Positions 25,410 through 34,274 of a stretch of 64,000 nucleotides of DNA are shown piece by piece. The stretch comes from Caldisericales bacterium (GTDB taxonomy: Bacteria > Caldisericota > Caldisericia > Caldisericales > Caldisericaceae), in NCBI GenBank assembly GCA_015489815.1, contig WFZA01000019.1:85991-149990 (forward strand), in the 5' to 3' direction. Each line of letters begins with the position of its first letter. Position 1 is the first letter of the stretch. The notes under the pieces were generated by a model that ran no database searches, was not told where the DNA came from, and was given only the letters and a program-made list of their open reading frames with translations. Made by a program: the position numbers and the translations under genes.

Positions 25410-26666
25410 TCAGTGATTAGTCAACCTTCGTTTGCTGCTTGAAGGTATTTTAAGTAGTTTTCGATACTTTACTACAGTTCTTCTTTTTATATTTAACCCA
25501 CTTTTTGAAAGAATGTTTGCGATTTGTTCATCAGTCAAAGGATGGGTTTTGTCCTCGCTACTTACAAGTTCTTTTATTTTTATTTTCAACTCTTCGTCGT
25601 TATACGGTTTGGACTTATGTTGTAAAAAGTATTTGATAGGGAATATACCCACTGGCGTTTCAATGTATTTATTTTGTACAAGGCGAGAAACAGAACTTTC
25701 GTCGGTTCCCAGATGTTGTGCAACTTCACTTACTGTATGCTTCAAGGGAAACGGGATTATACCACTAAGAAACCTTTCTTCATTATTAGCAACAAAATTA
25801 CCAACCTCAAGCAACATTTTTCGCCTTTCTAAAAAACTCTGCAAAGTCCACTTTGCCTGCTCGGCCATTCTTACAAATTCACTATCGGTATTCTTTTTAT
25901 TATTCTTTAAAATTTTCAAATAATTATCGTTAATGAAAAACTTCCTCATAAATTTATCGTTTAAGTGGGCTTCAAAACCGTTTTCTGTCTGCAAGATGTA
26001 AAGGTCTGGGACTATAATTTTTTTAATATGGCTTTCTTTAAAGGCAAGCCCAGGCGATACTGTAAAGTGAGAAATTTTTTCCCTGAGTGCTTTCAAGGTA
26101 TCAACTTTAAGGCCAGTTTTTTTGGAAAGGATAGAGTAATTTTCGTCGCCGAGATCCTTAAGGTGGTTTAAAATAATGTGTTTTATCTTTGGGCTTACTT
26201 TTTCTTGAGATTCAAGTTGCAAAAGAAGGCACTCAGGAAGATTGCGTGCAGCTATGCCAGGGGGGTCCAGGCTTTGCACAATTTTTAATGCTTTTTCCAC
26301 ATCTTTTAGTGAGACATTGAGCTGCTTTGAAACGCTACCTAATGGCATAGTAAAATATCCGTCTTCGTTTAATCCTTTTATAATGAACTCTCCAACTCTT
26401 TCAGTCGTTTCGTCCAGATTGAGCATACGAAACTGATGCAAAAGATTTTCGTACATGTCCTCACTCTTCGCAATGTACTTTTCAAAGTCGTTGGGCTGAA
26501 CCGTTTCCGGAGCATATCGCGCTTCCTCAATAAACGGGTTAGAAACTACCAATTGATTTACAAATTCGTTCAATTCAAGTAAATTCATCTCCAATACTCT
26601 GGCACGCAGGGCCATATAAGGAACGAACTTTAACTTTACTGACGGTTTTTGTTTATTTTTTACCAT
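25410..26666 (-). CDS. rpoN: RNA polymerase sigma-54 factor
   Basis: 418 residues. The region I equivalent (YMALRARVLEMNLLELNEFV) is leucine-rich but poor in Gln compared with classical sigma-54. The core-binding region and HTH follow (HTVSEVAQHLGTDESSVSRL, then VQNKYIETPVGIFPIKYFL), and the RpoN box reads IKRRTVVKYRKLLKIPSSSKR, close to ARRTVAKYRE. It directs transcription from -24/-12 promoters with AAA+ activators; none is in the window. It starts two bases after the whiA stop. Confidence 0.9.
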   Translation of the reverse strand: MVKNKQKPSVKLKFVPYMALRARVLEMNLLELNEFVNQLVVSNPFIEEARYAPETVQPNDFEKYIAKSEDMYENLLHQFRMLNLDETTERVGEFIIKGLNEDGYFTMPLGSVSKQLNVSLKDVEKALKIVQSLDPPGIAARNLPECLLLQLESQEKVSPKIKHIILNHLKDLGDENYSILSKKTGLKVDTLKALREKISHFTVSPGLAFKESHIKKIIVPDLYILQTENGFEAHLNDKFMRKFFINDNYLKILKNNKKNTDSEFVRMAEQAKWTLQSFLERRKMLLEVGNFVANNEERFLSGIIPFPLKHTVSEVAQHLGTDESSVSRLVQNKYIETPVGIFPIKYFLQHKSKPYNDEELKIKIKELVSSEDKTHPLTDEQIANILSKSGLNIKRRTVVKYRKLLKIPSSSKRRLTNH

Positions 26667-26668
26667 CT

Positions 26669-27505
26669 TTATTTATCACCTTCATAAGAATCTATAACTC
26701 TTCTTAGTCTATAGTAAATCGTTTGTTTTGATAGTTTCCCATTCGTTTTTCGCGACAACTCTCTGAAGGATAAAAATGGATAATTCAGTCTTAGCTCTAC
26801 CACTTCTCGGTATTTAACAGGGAGGTTATCCAGCAGGCCTTCATCTTTCATTTTTTTAAGTATACTTATTTGTTGTGTTGAGGCATCAGATTGTCTTTTT
26901 ATATTTGCGTATTCACAATTTGCTTTTCGGTTTGCACTATTTATTAGATTTTTGTTTACTGCATCTTGCTCCATAAACAAAAATGTGTTCATAGCGCCAA
27001 TACTATACAAAAAAGTTTCTATGTTACTCCTTCCCTTAATGTATACGATACTTCCCTTTTGCAAGCTCTTTACATTAATTTTCTGCAGCAAACGAGAAAC
27101 AAGTTGAGCAGCTTTATCGTCTACGAAACGCAATTCTAAATGGTAGAATGGTGGGGAAGACAATATGCCACATCCAAGAAAAATACCCCTAAGAAAAGCA
27201 TAGATTCCCTCTGTCATTAGAGTAGAAACAAATTCCTCAATTTTTTCAAACGAGTATTCACGATTAATACCTGTTGAGATAAGTATTCGTCTGTTGTTTT
27301 CACTTTGCAGGATATCTTTGTCGCGTTTTATTTTTAATTGATCCATTATCCTTACGACCTTGCGTACTATGTTTATGTGAGAAAGAGAAAAAGACAACCC
27401 TCTTTCCTTGCCCAAGTAAACTATTCTACCGACGGAAACCAAAAATCCGTAGAATTCAGCAACGAGATCGTCAAACTTGCGGGAAAGCTCGTCCTTACAG
27501 AGCAC
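26669..27505 (-). CDS. whiA: WhiA-family DNA-binding protein
   Basis: 278 residues. An N-terminal LAGLIDADG-like half (YGFLVSVGRIVY; AFLRGIFLGCGILSSPPFYH near 104-123) and a C-terminal helix-turn-helix (LPVKYREVVELRLNYPFLSF, then RELSRKTNGKLSKQTIYYRL) match WhiA. It affects cell division or sporulation genes in Firmicutes and Actinobacteria and is kept in non-sporulating lineages. It follows yvcK with a gap of two bases, as in the usual rapZ-yvcK-whiA order. Confidence 0.9.
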   Translation of the reverse strand: MLCKDELSRKFDDLVAEFYGFLVSVGRIVYLGKERGLSFSLSHINIVRKVVRIMDQLKIKRDKDILQSENNRRILISTGINREYSFEKIEEFVSTLMTEGIYAFLRGIFLGCGILSSPPFYHLELRFVDDKAAQLVSRLLQKINVKSLQKGSIVYIKGRSNIETFLYSIGAMNTFLFMEQDAVNKNLINSANRKANCEYANIKRQSDASTQQISILKKMKDEGLLDNLPVKYREVVELRLNYPFLSFRELSRKTNGKLSKQTIYYRLRRVIDSYEGDK

Positions 27506-27507
27506 AT

Positions 27508-28827
27508 TTAGTGAAGACCTCCCAATACTTCCATAATGGCTGCTGCGATTCTTTCTGAGTTGTGTCGTACGACCTCCCCCCTTTCTGAGACAAAATTATC
27601 TACTATGTATTTTACATTATTCTTCTCAAAATTCGTAATATCAAAAATTACAGGCTCCGAACCGTATGCTTTGTACTTTTGGATGTAATAATTGCTAATC
27701 CTTCCGTTGTTTACCAACACATAATCGAGTACATTATTACCGATAATGCTTTTCAATACACGGACATGGTCAAAAGCAGTAAAGTGATCTGTTTCCCCTG
27801 GCTCTGTCATTATGTTACAGATATAAACTTTTATCGCCTTACTTCTTATTAATGTGTCGGTCAAAGATGCAAGGAGTAATGGTGGAATGACACTCGTATA
27901 CAGACTGCCAGGGCCAAGCAGAATAACATCTGCCTCGGAAATTCTTTTTAATGCAAGTATGTACGGTTTAACTGTATCAGGTTCTATAAATACTCGTTTA
28001 ATTCTTCCTTTGTGTTCTGTAATTTCTGCTTCCCCTTTTATAATACTCCCGTCTTCAAATTCTGCACAAAGTGTAATTTCATCCGTGGTAAAAGGCATAG
28101 CTTCACCTTTTATGTTGAGCATCTTACCGAGTTCAATTACGGCATCTCCAAAGTCACCGTACATTCTCGTTAAAGCTGCAATCATAAGATTCCCCATACT
28201 GTGACCGTTAAGACAAGAATTTTTTTCTCTAAAACGAAACGAAAGTAGTTTTCCTATTTTGGAGTTTTGGCCTGCAAGTGCAACTAAACAGTTTCTTAAA
28301 TCTCCTGGAGGCAGGATTCCCATTTCTTTTCGCAACCTTCCAGAACTTCCTCCTGAATCTGCAACTGTTACAATTGCGGAAACTTTGACAAACTTATCTC
28401 TTAAGCCTTCCAATACAGTAGAAACGCCAGTTCCTCCACCAATTATAACGATACGCTTTTTAAGGTCTTCCTTCCGTCGTTCAAATACGATGTTCATTAT
28501 TTCTTTCCGATTTTTCTCCGGAAGCAATGCTGAAGAAATGGAGCCCACCAATTCCCTGAGACCTAAAACGACGAGCGAAATTGCAAAAAACAAAGTGATA
28601 AAACCTACGATAACAATAACAGAACTACCAAAAGGTATTTTTCTCGCTATAGAAATAAGAAATACCTTTTTAAAGAAAGCAGTTTTTGAACCCGTTGAAA
28701 ACCTGAAGTAGACTACTGCAACTGAATATAGCAACAGTAGTATGCCGAGAAAAATAGAAAACAGGTACCTTTTAATCTTTATACCAGGAAGTAGCCAACG
28801 CAAAAAAGGATGTCTTACAAACTTCAT
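27508..28827 (-). CDS. YvcK/CofD-family protein with N-terminal membrane anchor
   Basis: 439 residues. Two membrane helices (near 15-40 and 60-90) precede a CofD-like domain: IVIIGGGTGVSTVLEGLRD (near 125-143), ADSGGSSGRLRKEMGILPPG and GDLRNCLVALAG. YvcK binds UDP-sugars and controls carbon flow and cell shape in Bacillus, where it lacks these helices; membrane-anchored versions occur in several other phyla. Start overlaps the rapZ stop as ATGA. RapZ, YvcK and WhiA form one transcript. Confidence 0.9.
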   Translation of the reverse strand: MKFVRHPFLRWLLPGIKIKRYLFSIFLGILLLLYSVAVVYFRFSTGSKTAFFKKVFLISIARKIPFGSSVIVIVGFITLFFAISLVVLGLRELVGSISSALLPEKNRKEIMNIVFERRKEDLKKRIVIIGGGTGVSTVLEGLRDKFVKVSAIVTVADSGGSSGRLRKEMGILPPGDLRNCLVALAGQNSKIGKLLSFRFREKNSCLNGHSMGNLMIAALTRMYGDFGDAVIELGKMLNIKGEAMPFTTDEITLCAEFEDGSIIKGEAEITEHKGRIKRVFIEPDTVKPYILALKRISEADVILLGPGSLYTSVIPPLLLASLTDTLIRSKAIKVYICNIMTEPGETDHFTAFDHVRVLKSIIGNNVLDYVLVNNGRISNYYIQKYKAYGSEPVIFDITNFEKNNVKYIVDNFVSERGEVVRHNSERIAAAIMEVLGGLH

Positions 28828-29690
28828 TTATCAATGTCCCGATGCTGAATTTTTACAGAGTAGCCTTTATTTTTAAGGAAATCTGCAAGAATTTCTCCAA
28901 TTGCAACTGACCTATGCTTTCCACCTGTGCAACCAAGGGCAATAGTCAGGTAAGACTTACCTTCGTTTATGTACTTTGGTATAAGAAACAGTAAAAGAGA
29001 TTCAAATTTGTTAAGAAAAATTCGTGTTTCTTCAAAACTGAGAACATACTTCTTTATAGATTCACTTTTACCTGTTTCTTCTCCTAACCCCTTTACATAA
29101 AAAGGATTAGGAATAAACCGCACATCCATTACGATGTCTGCTTGAAGAGGTAAACCGTACTTGTATCCAAAAGATTCAACTAAAATTTCCAGATTACCAG
29201 TGGTTGAACCAAGCACTATAGACATAATCCGTGCTTTCAGATCTTTTAAGGCAAAGTTAGTAGTATCTATTATAAAGTCAGCACTGCTACGAATCTCTGC
29301 AAGCAAATTAGATTCAATCTCGATCTTTTCTTGCAAACTCGTTCCTTCCTCTACGGGGTGCTTCCTTCTTGTTTCAGAAAACCTTTTCACAAGCGTTTCT
29401 GTATTCGCTTCCAGAAATATTACTTTTACAGAAAATCGTTTGTCACGGCGAAGCTTATCGATCATTGGGGGTATGTCTTCAAGAAACTCGCGACTTCTAA
29501 TATCTAAGACGATTCCAATCTTATTAATTCTTCCTCCTGTTTTCGTTACGAGTTCTATAAAGTCCTCAATCAAGTTCGGTGGAAGATTATCCACGCAGAA
29601 GTATCCCAGATCTTCAAGTATTCCTATTGCTTTTGTTTTGCCTGCTCCGCTAAAACCAGTAATAATTACGATATTTATTTTTTCGTCCAT
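28824..29690 (-). CDS. rapZ: RNase adapter/nucleotide-binding protein RapZ (YvcJ)
   Basis: 288 residues. P-loop VIITGFSGAGKTKAIGILED near the N-terminus, the CVDNLPPNL segment, IVLDIRSREF, and the C-terminal IALGCTGGKHRSVAIGE are the RapZ/YvcJ signature. It binds nucleotides and RNA and in E. coli controls glucosamine-6-phosphate synthase through RNase E. First gene of the operon running to secG. There is no Shine-Dalgarno site; the -10 box ends six bases before the ATG, so the mRNA is probably leaderless. Confidence 0.93.
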   Translation of the reverse strand: MDEKINIVIITGFSGAGKTKAIGILEDLGYFCVDNLPPNLIEDFIELVTKTGGRINKIGIVLDIRSREFLEDIPPMIDKLRRDKRFSVKVIFLEANTETLVKRFSETRRKHPVEEGTSLQEKIEIESNLLAEIRSSADFIIDTTNFALKDLKARIMSIVLGSTTGNLEILVESFGYKYGLPLQADIVMDVRFIPNPFYVKGLGEETGKSESIKKYVLSFEETRIFLNKFESLLLFLIPKYINEGKSYLTIALGCTGGKHRSVAIGEILADFLKNKGYSVKIQHRDIDK

Positions 29691-29696
29691 AAGGAT

Positions 29697-29725
29697 ATTA
29701 TAATTCTATTGACTTTTTTTTACAA
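29697..29725 (-). promoter_or_regulatory. Promoter of rapZ operon giving a leaderless mRNA
   Basis: Minus-strand TATAAT (29697-29702) lies only six bases before ATG 29690, with TTGTAA 17 bases upstream (29720-29725). Transcription would begin at or within a base or two of the start codon. The divergent promoter of the DUF4388 genes overlaps it. Confidence 0.6.
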
Positions 29726-29737
29726 TTCTTGTATAAA
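29709..29737 (+). promoter_or_regulatory. Promoter of the DUF4388 gene pair
   Basis: TTGACT (29709-29714), 17-base spacer, TATAAA (29732-29737), about 24 bases before ATG 29761. Confidence 0.7.
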
Positions 29738-29760
29738 TGTTATACATAGGAGGTGTGTAG

Positions 29761-30531
29761 ATGGCTTTAAAAGGAGAATTGTCCGATATACCAGTCAAAG
29801 AGGTATTTAAAATCATTAGTGAGACAAAAGGAACAGGAATTCTAAATTTAAGCAATGGAGTACATAATCTACAATTACAGTTTCAAAACGGCAAAATCGT
29901 GAATGCAAGTGGTGATAAAACCCCTACTGATTCTCTAAAATTAGCAATAACAATGGAAGAAGGCGAGTTTGAGTTTAATAAGACTGGCAGCGTAAAGCCT
30001 TTGAAAGATTCAAAAGACCTGGAAAAAGTTTTAGATGACTTTGATAAAATCAAGAGTGAATGGGAAAAGATAAAGAGCCTCATTCCCTCTGAACAGTATG
30101 TCGTAAAGTTGTCAGACGAAAGTACTGAACAAATCGAACTGTCCGGCAACGAGTGGAAGATTATAGCAATGCTAAAGGGACCTATGCCTATTTTAGAAAT
30201 CGAAAAGCAACTTAACATAGGCGCCTTCGAAACACTAAAAGTTCTCTCGTCACTTATAAAGAAAAAATTAATTGAGCTTTCTGGTGAAGTAGAAACAGAG
30301 CAAGAAGTAGACGAAAAGATAGCAAATCTCGTCCCGGTAAGGAATCTGGGATACTGGGCAATGAGAAGCCCAATTGAAGGTATAAAAGCAATTGAGTTTT
30401 ACAGAAGAATAGACGACAAGAAAACTCTTGGCCAAATAGCAAAAGAAATGGGGATTTCGTTAAAAGAGGCAAAAGAAATATTCGATTACCTTCTGAAGAA
30501 CGATAAAGTAGAACCGCCGAAGGGAGTATAA
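29761..30531 (+). CDS. DUF4388 (PATAN-like) protein, first of a tandem pair
   Basis: 256 residues. N-terminal DUF4388/PATAN-like domain (MALKGELSDIPVKEVFKIIS, GILNLSNGVHNLQLQFQNGK, near 1-90), then a helical linker and two winged-helix-like segments (about 125-170 and 205-250, with TLGQIAKEMGISLKEAKEIF). DUF4388 domains occur in regulators of surface motility, gliding and signalling in several phyla. AGGAGGTGTGTAG precedes the ATG. One base separates its stop from the next gene, its paralogue. A role in signalling is inference. Confidence 0.75.
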   Translation: MALKGELSDIPVKEVFKIISETKGTGILNLSNGVHNLQLQFQNGKIVNASGDKTPTDSLKLAITMEEGEFEFNKTGSVKPLKDSKDLEKVLDDFDKIKSEWEKIKSLIPSEQYVVKLSDESTEQIELSGNEWKIIAMLKGPMPILEIEKQLNIGAFETLKVLSSLIKKKLIELSGEVETEQEVDEKIANLVPVRNLGYWAMRSPIEGIKAIEFYRRIDDKKTLGQIAKEMGISLKEAKEIFDYLLKNDKVEPPKGV

Positions 30532-30532
30532 A

Positions 30533-31315
30533 ATGCCTTTGCAAGGAGAGTTTAAAGATTTCCCTTTAGAAGAAATTCTCGACCTAATTAACGCTGGGAA
30601 AAAGAGCGGTGCACTTGAGATAGAATTTGAAAACGAAGACAGAATAAAAGAAAAGTTATCTATCTTTTTTAAAAATGGTGAGGTAGTTTATGCTACTTCA
30701 GAGACTAATAAGGGTTTTCCTGTGATAGAAACTGCTGCCAAACTTTTTAATGGAAGTTTTGTGTTCATTCCTGGTGAGGTTGACATTCAAGACGAAGAGT
30801 TTAAAAAGTATCAATATGCTGAATTTAAGAAAAAACTCCAGGAAATAATTAAGAAGTGGAAACCTTTAAAGGAATCCTTCCCTTCCCTAAACGCATTCAT
30901 TAAACTTACGGAAAGTGGTCCAGAAAAACTTGACCTATCAAAAAATGAATGGCTGATCATTTCACACATTGGAAACGGTAAAAACATTAAAGAACTTATG
31001 AGTATAACAAATCTTGGCGAACTAACACTCCTCGAAACATTAAAAGAACTCAAAGAAAAAGGCATAATTATAGTCGAGGCAGTCAAACCAGTACCAGAGG
31101 AGATACTAAATTATGTGCCGCAAAAAATTCGCGGGCTTACTTTTGCACGACCGAAGGAGATAGAAAACACATTCGACAAAAAAGTGTTTAATCTCATTGA
31201 TAATAAGAAAAGTATCGCGGAAATCGCACAAATACTCAATGTATCCCCGCGGAAAGTTAAAGAAAGCATACAAAGACTTTCAGAACTCAATCGCATAGCA
31301 AAGCCCAAATTCTAA
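30533..31315 (+). CDS. DUF4388 (PATAN-like) protein, second of a tandem pair
   Basis: 260 residues with the same plan as its upstream neighbour: PLQGEFKDFPLEEILDLINA, LSIFFKNGEVVYATSE, a coiled-coil-like linker, and two winged-helix-like segments ending SIAEIAQILNVSPRKVKESI. The shared architecture points to an old tandem duplication with strong divergence. The two may work as a heteromer. The stop lies four bases from the convergent hemW stop. Confidence 0.75.
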   Translation: MPLQGEFKDFPLEEILDLINAGKKSGALEIEFENEDRIKEKLSIFFKNGEVVYATSETNKGFPVIETAAKLFNGSFVFIPGEVDIQDEEFKKYQYAEFKKKLQEIIKKWKPLKESFPSLNAFIKLTESGPEKLDLSKNEWLIISHIGNGKNIKELMSITNLGELTLLETLKELKEKGIIIVEAVKPVPEEILNYVPQKIRGLTFARPKEIENTFDKKVFNLIDNKKSIAEIAQILNVSPRKVKESIQRLSELNRIAKPKF

Positions 31316-31318
31316 AGA

Positions 31319-32482
31319 CTAAGGCAAAAACTCTTCAAATATGCCGTTAGCTATAAAAGAACCTTTTTTAGTTAAGGCAATGTATTTAGTATTTTCTTTT
31401 AATAGATGCCTCTTTTTAAAAAATTCTATTTTTTCGCTAAAGTCATAATCAGGTAGCGTACCGAATCTATAGTAGTATAAATTTTTATTTACACCTTTAA
31501 TCATTCTCAGACCAAGTATCATGTGTTCTGCTTTTGCATGTAGATCGGTTAAGCGTTCAGTAGACCGCTTAGGGAGAGTTTGCTTTAAAACGGCGTCACA
31601 GTACGAGGATATACGAAAGTAATTCTGGCTTCTTCTACGCCTCAAAAAGGAAGCAGCAGAAACACCAAAACCAAAGTACGGAAGGTTCTTCCAATAATGG
31701 ATGTTATGAACAGACTCAAATCCATTGAGAGCAAAGTTTGATATTTCGTATCTTCCATAACCTTCACTTTCGAGTAACTTTATTCCTTTGCTAAATTGCA
31801 GGTACTCCTCTTTCTGGTTAGGCAAGTTGAGATTATGCCTGTTTCTGTAAAAATTTGTTCCCTTTTCAATCGTCAGCGAATAGTAAGATATGTGTTCCGG
31901 TCTAAGTGCGATTGCTTTTTTTAAGGAGCTGATCGCATCTTCTATGCTTTCTTCTGGTAATGAAAACATCAGGTCGAGATTTACATTAAAGAAGCCAACT
32001 TTTCTGAGAATGGAATAAGCCTCGTAGATTTTTTTAGAATCGTGAACTCGTCCAAGAATCTTAAGCGTCTTATCGTTGAACGATTGAGCTCCCATACTTA
32101 TCCTGTTTATACCCAATTTTTTGAATTCACTAAACTTCGCCTTGTTTACCGTTTCAGGATTCGCTTCAAGAGTAATCTCTTTAACAGAACTTAAATTAAA
32201 AACAGAATTTAGCGTTTCAAAAACTCTGGTAAGTTGCTTTACGGAAATCAGGGAAGGCGTCCCACCTCCAAAAAAAATTGAAACAATCTTTACGCCCTTT
32301 ACAAAGTTCTTTTCTGCAAATAGTTCAATCTCCCTGGTCAAGCAATGTACATATTGTTCTGTGTCGTGGGAAGCAAATTTATAAGAAACAAAGTCACAAT
32401 AATTGCACTTTTTAATACAGAATGGAAAGTGGATGTAAATAGAAAACTGCTCAGTAATGGCGGGATTACTTTTTACTTTCAC
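31319..32482 (-). CDS. hemW: Radical SAM HemW-type protein
   Basis: 387 residues. SIYIHFPFCIKKCNYCDFVS carries the CxxxCxxC cluster motif; the next position is Asp-Phe, not the extra Cys of HemN, which fits HemW. FFGGGTPSLISVKQL and GAQSFNDKTLKILGR are typical. HemW is thought to deliver heme rather than oxidise coproporphyrinogen. The C-terminal HemN_C region is present. It overlaps the end of lepA by 17 bases. Confidence 0.9.
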   Translation of the reverse strand: MKVKSNPAITEQFSIYIHFPFCIKKCNYCDFVSYKFASHDTEQYVHCLTREIELFAEKNFVKGVKIVSIFFGGGTPSLISVKQLTRVFETLNSVFNLSSVKEITLEANPETVNKAKFSEFKKLGINRISMGAQSFNDKTLKILGRVHDSKKIYEAYSILRKVGFFNVNLDLMFSLPEESIEDAISSLKKAIALRPEHISYYSLTIEKGTNFYRNRHNLNLPNQKEEYLQFSKGIKLLESEGYGRYEISNFALNGFESVHNIHYWKNLPYFGFGVSAASFLRRRRSQNYFRISSYCDAVLKQTLPKRSTERLTDLHAKAEHMILGLRMIKGVNKNLYYYRFGTLPDYDFSEKIEFFKKRHLLKENTKYIALTKKGSFIANGIFEEFLP

Positions 32483-34274
32483 CTTTTACAGACAAAATCG
32501 TAAAGAAGGCTTCTTTAGGTATAGAAACATTGCCAATCTGCTTCATTTTTTTCTTGCCTTCCTTTTGCTTTTCGAGAAGTTTTCTCTTTCTCGTTACATC
32601 GCCCCCGTAGCACTTAGCAAGGACATCCTTTCTATAAGGAACAATTCGTTCTTTTGCGATAATTTTACTACCTATAGCTGCCTGCAATTTTACTTCAAAC
32701 ATCTGCCTGGGGATCACTTTTCTCATTTTCTGTAAGAGTTCTCGTGCAATGTACACTGCTTTTTCTCTGTGTGCCATAAAGGATAGTGCATCAACTGGGT
32801 TTTTGTTTATCAATATGTCAACTTTAACTATGTCTGCTTTAACGAATCCTTTAAATTCGTAATCCAATGTTCCGTATCCTCTCGTAACAGACTTCAACTT
32901 GTCAAAGAAGTCAGTTACAATTTCCTGTAATGGTACATCGTAGCGCAAAATCGTCCTTTTAGATTCTGGATAAGCCATATCCTTAAACACTGCCCGCCTC
33001 GACTTTAAAAGTTCCATTACATTACCTATGTAGTCGGGAGGCGTCATAATAGAAGCTTTAACAACTGGCTCCCTTATTTCCTCTATTTTTGAAGGATCTG
33101 GAAATTTCCCGGGATTATCAATTTTTATCGTCTTTCCATCCTTTAATACAATTTCATACTCAACATTCGGAACCGTTGCAATAATCTCTCTGCCAAATTC
33201 GCGTTTTAGTCGCTCTATGGTAATTTCAAGATGCAGTAAACCTGAGAAACCACACCTGAAACCAAATCCAAGCGCCTGAGAATTCTCCGGTGCATATGTA
33301 AAGGCAGAATCGTTCAGGTGTAACTTTTCGAGTGCTTTTTTGAGCAACTCAAACTCATTCGTATTTAGAGGATAAATACCTGCAAAAACCATTGGTAAGT
33401 TTTTTCTAAAGCCAGGGATTGGCGAAGATGCGCCATTTTCTGCATTAGTTACAGTGTCACCTATTTTTACATCCAGCGGGTCACGAATAACGGCCGTAAA
33501 GTATCCAACCTCTCCAGCAGACAATTTATCCGTTTTCTCCATCTTCAACTTAAAAATGCCTACTTCCTCTACTTCAAACTCTTTTTGGGTGGACATAAAT
33601 TTAATTTTATCCCCCGGCTTTATGGTTCCGTCGAAAATACGAATGTATACGACTACACCCTTGTAGGTGTCAAAGTGCGAATCAAATATCAACGCTTTAA
33701 GTGGTGCATCAACTTCTCCTTTCGGGGGAGGAATGCGCTCAATAATTGCCTCAATTAGTTCGTCTACGCCTGTTCCTACTTTTGCACTTATTTTCAATAC
33801 TTCCTCTTCAGGAATTCCAAGAAATTCTTCAATTTCTTCGACGGTACCCTCTATGTCCGCACTTGAAACATCAATTTTATTTACCACGGGTATAATCGTG
33901 AGGTCGTTTTCCAGTGCAAGGTAGGTATTCGCAATTGTTTGCGCCTCTACGCCCTGAGTTGCATCAACCAATAAAACAGCACCTTCACACGCCTTCAGAC
34001 TTCTTGAAACCTCGTAATTAAAGTCTACATGGCCAGGAGTATCAATTAGATTAAAAATATACGGGACACCTTTTACATTCAGCTCAATTCTAACAGGGTG
34101 AGCCCTTATAGTAATTCCCCTTTCTCTTTCAAGAGACATACTGTCAAGTATCTGGTCTTCCCGTTTTCTCTTATCAATTAGCTCTGCCTTTTCAAGCAAC
34201 CTGTCAGCAAGAGTGGACTTTCCGTGATCGATGTGAGCTATAATTGAAAAGTTTCGTATTCTTTTCCTATACAC
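32466..34274 (-). CDS. lepA: Elongation factor 4 (LepA)
   Basis: 602 residues, full length. GTPase motifs [24 protein letters not shown] and NKID; domain III/IV and the LepA-specific C-terminal domain follow ([32 protein letters not shown]). LepA binds the ribosome and aids initiation or back-translocation. Overlaps clpC by 8 bases and is followed by hemW, a gene order found in many bacteria for lepA-hemW. Confidence 0.97.
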   Translation of the reverse strand: MYRKRIRNFSIIAHIDHGKSTLADRLLEKAELIDKRKREDQILDSMSLERERGITIRAHPVRIELNVKGVPYIFNLIDTPGHVDFNYEVSRSLKACEGAVLLVDATQGVEAQTIANTYLALENDLTIIPVVNKIDVSSADIEGTVEEIEEFLGIPEEEVLKISAKVGTGVDELIEAIIERIPPPKGEVDAPLKALIFDSHFDTYKGVVVYIRIFDGTIKPGDKIKFMSTQKEFEVEEVGIFKLKMEKTDKLSAGEVGYFTAVIRDPLDVKIGDTVTNAENGASSPIPGFRKNLPMVFAGIYPLNTNEFELLKKALEKLHLNDSAFTYAPENSQALGFGFRCGFSGLLHLEITIERLKREFGREIIATVPNVEYEIVLKDGKTIKIDNPGKFPDPSKIEEIREPVVKASIMTPPDYIGNVMELLKSRRAVFKDMAYPESKRTILRYDVPLQEIVTDFFDKLKSVTRGYGTLDYEFKGFVKADIVKVDILINKNPVDALSFMAHREKAVYIARELLQKMRKVIPRQMFEVKLQAAIGSKIIAKERIVPYRKDVLAKCYGGDVTRKRKLLEKQKEGKKKMKQIGNVSIPKEAFFTILSVKGESKK

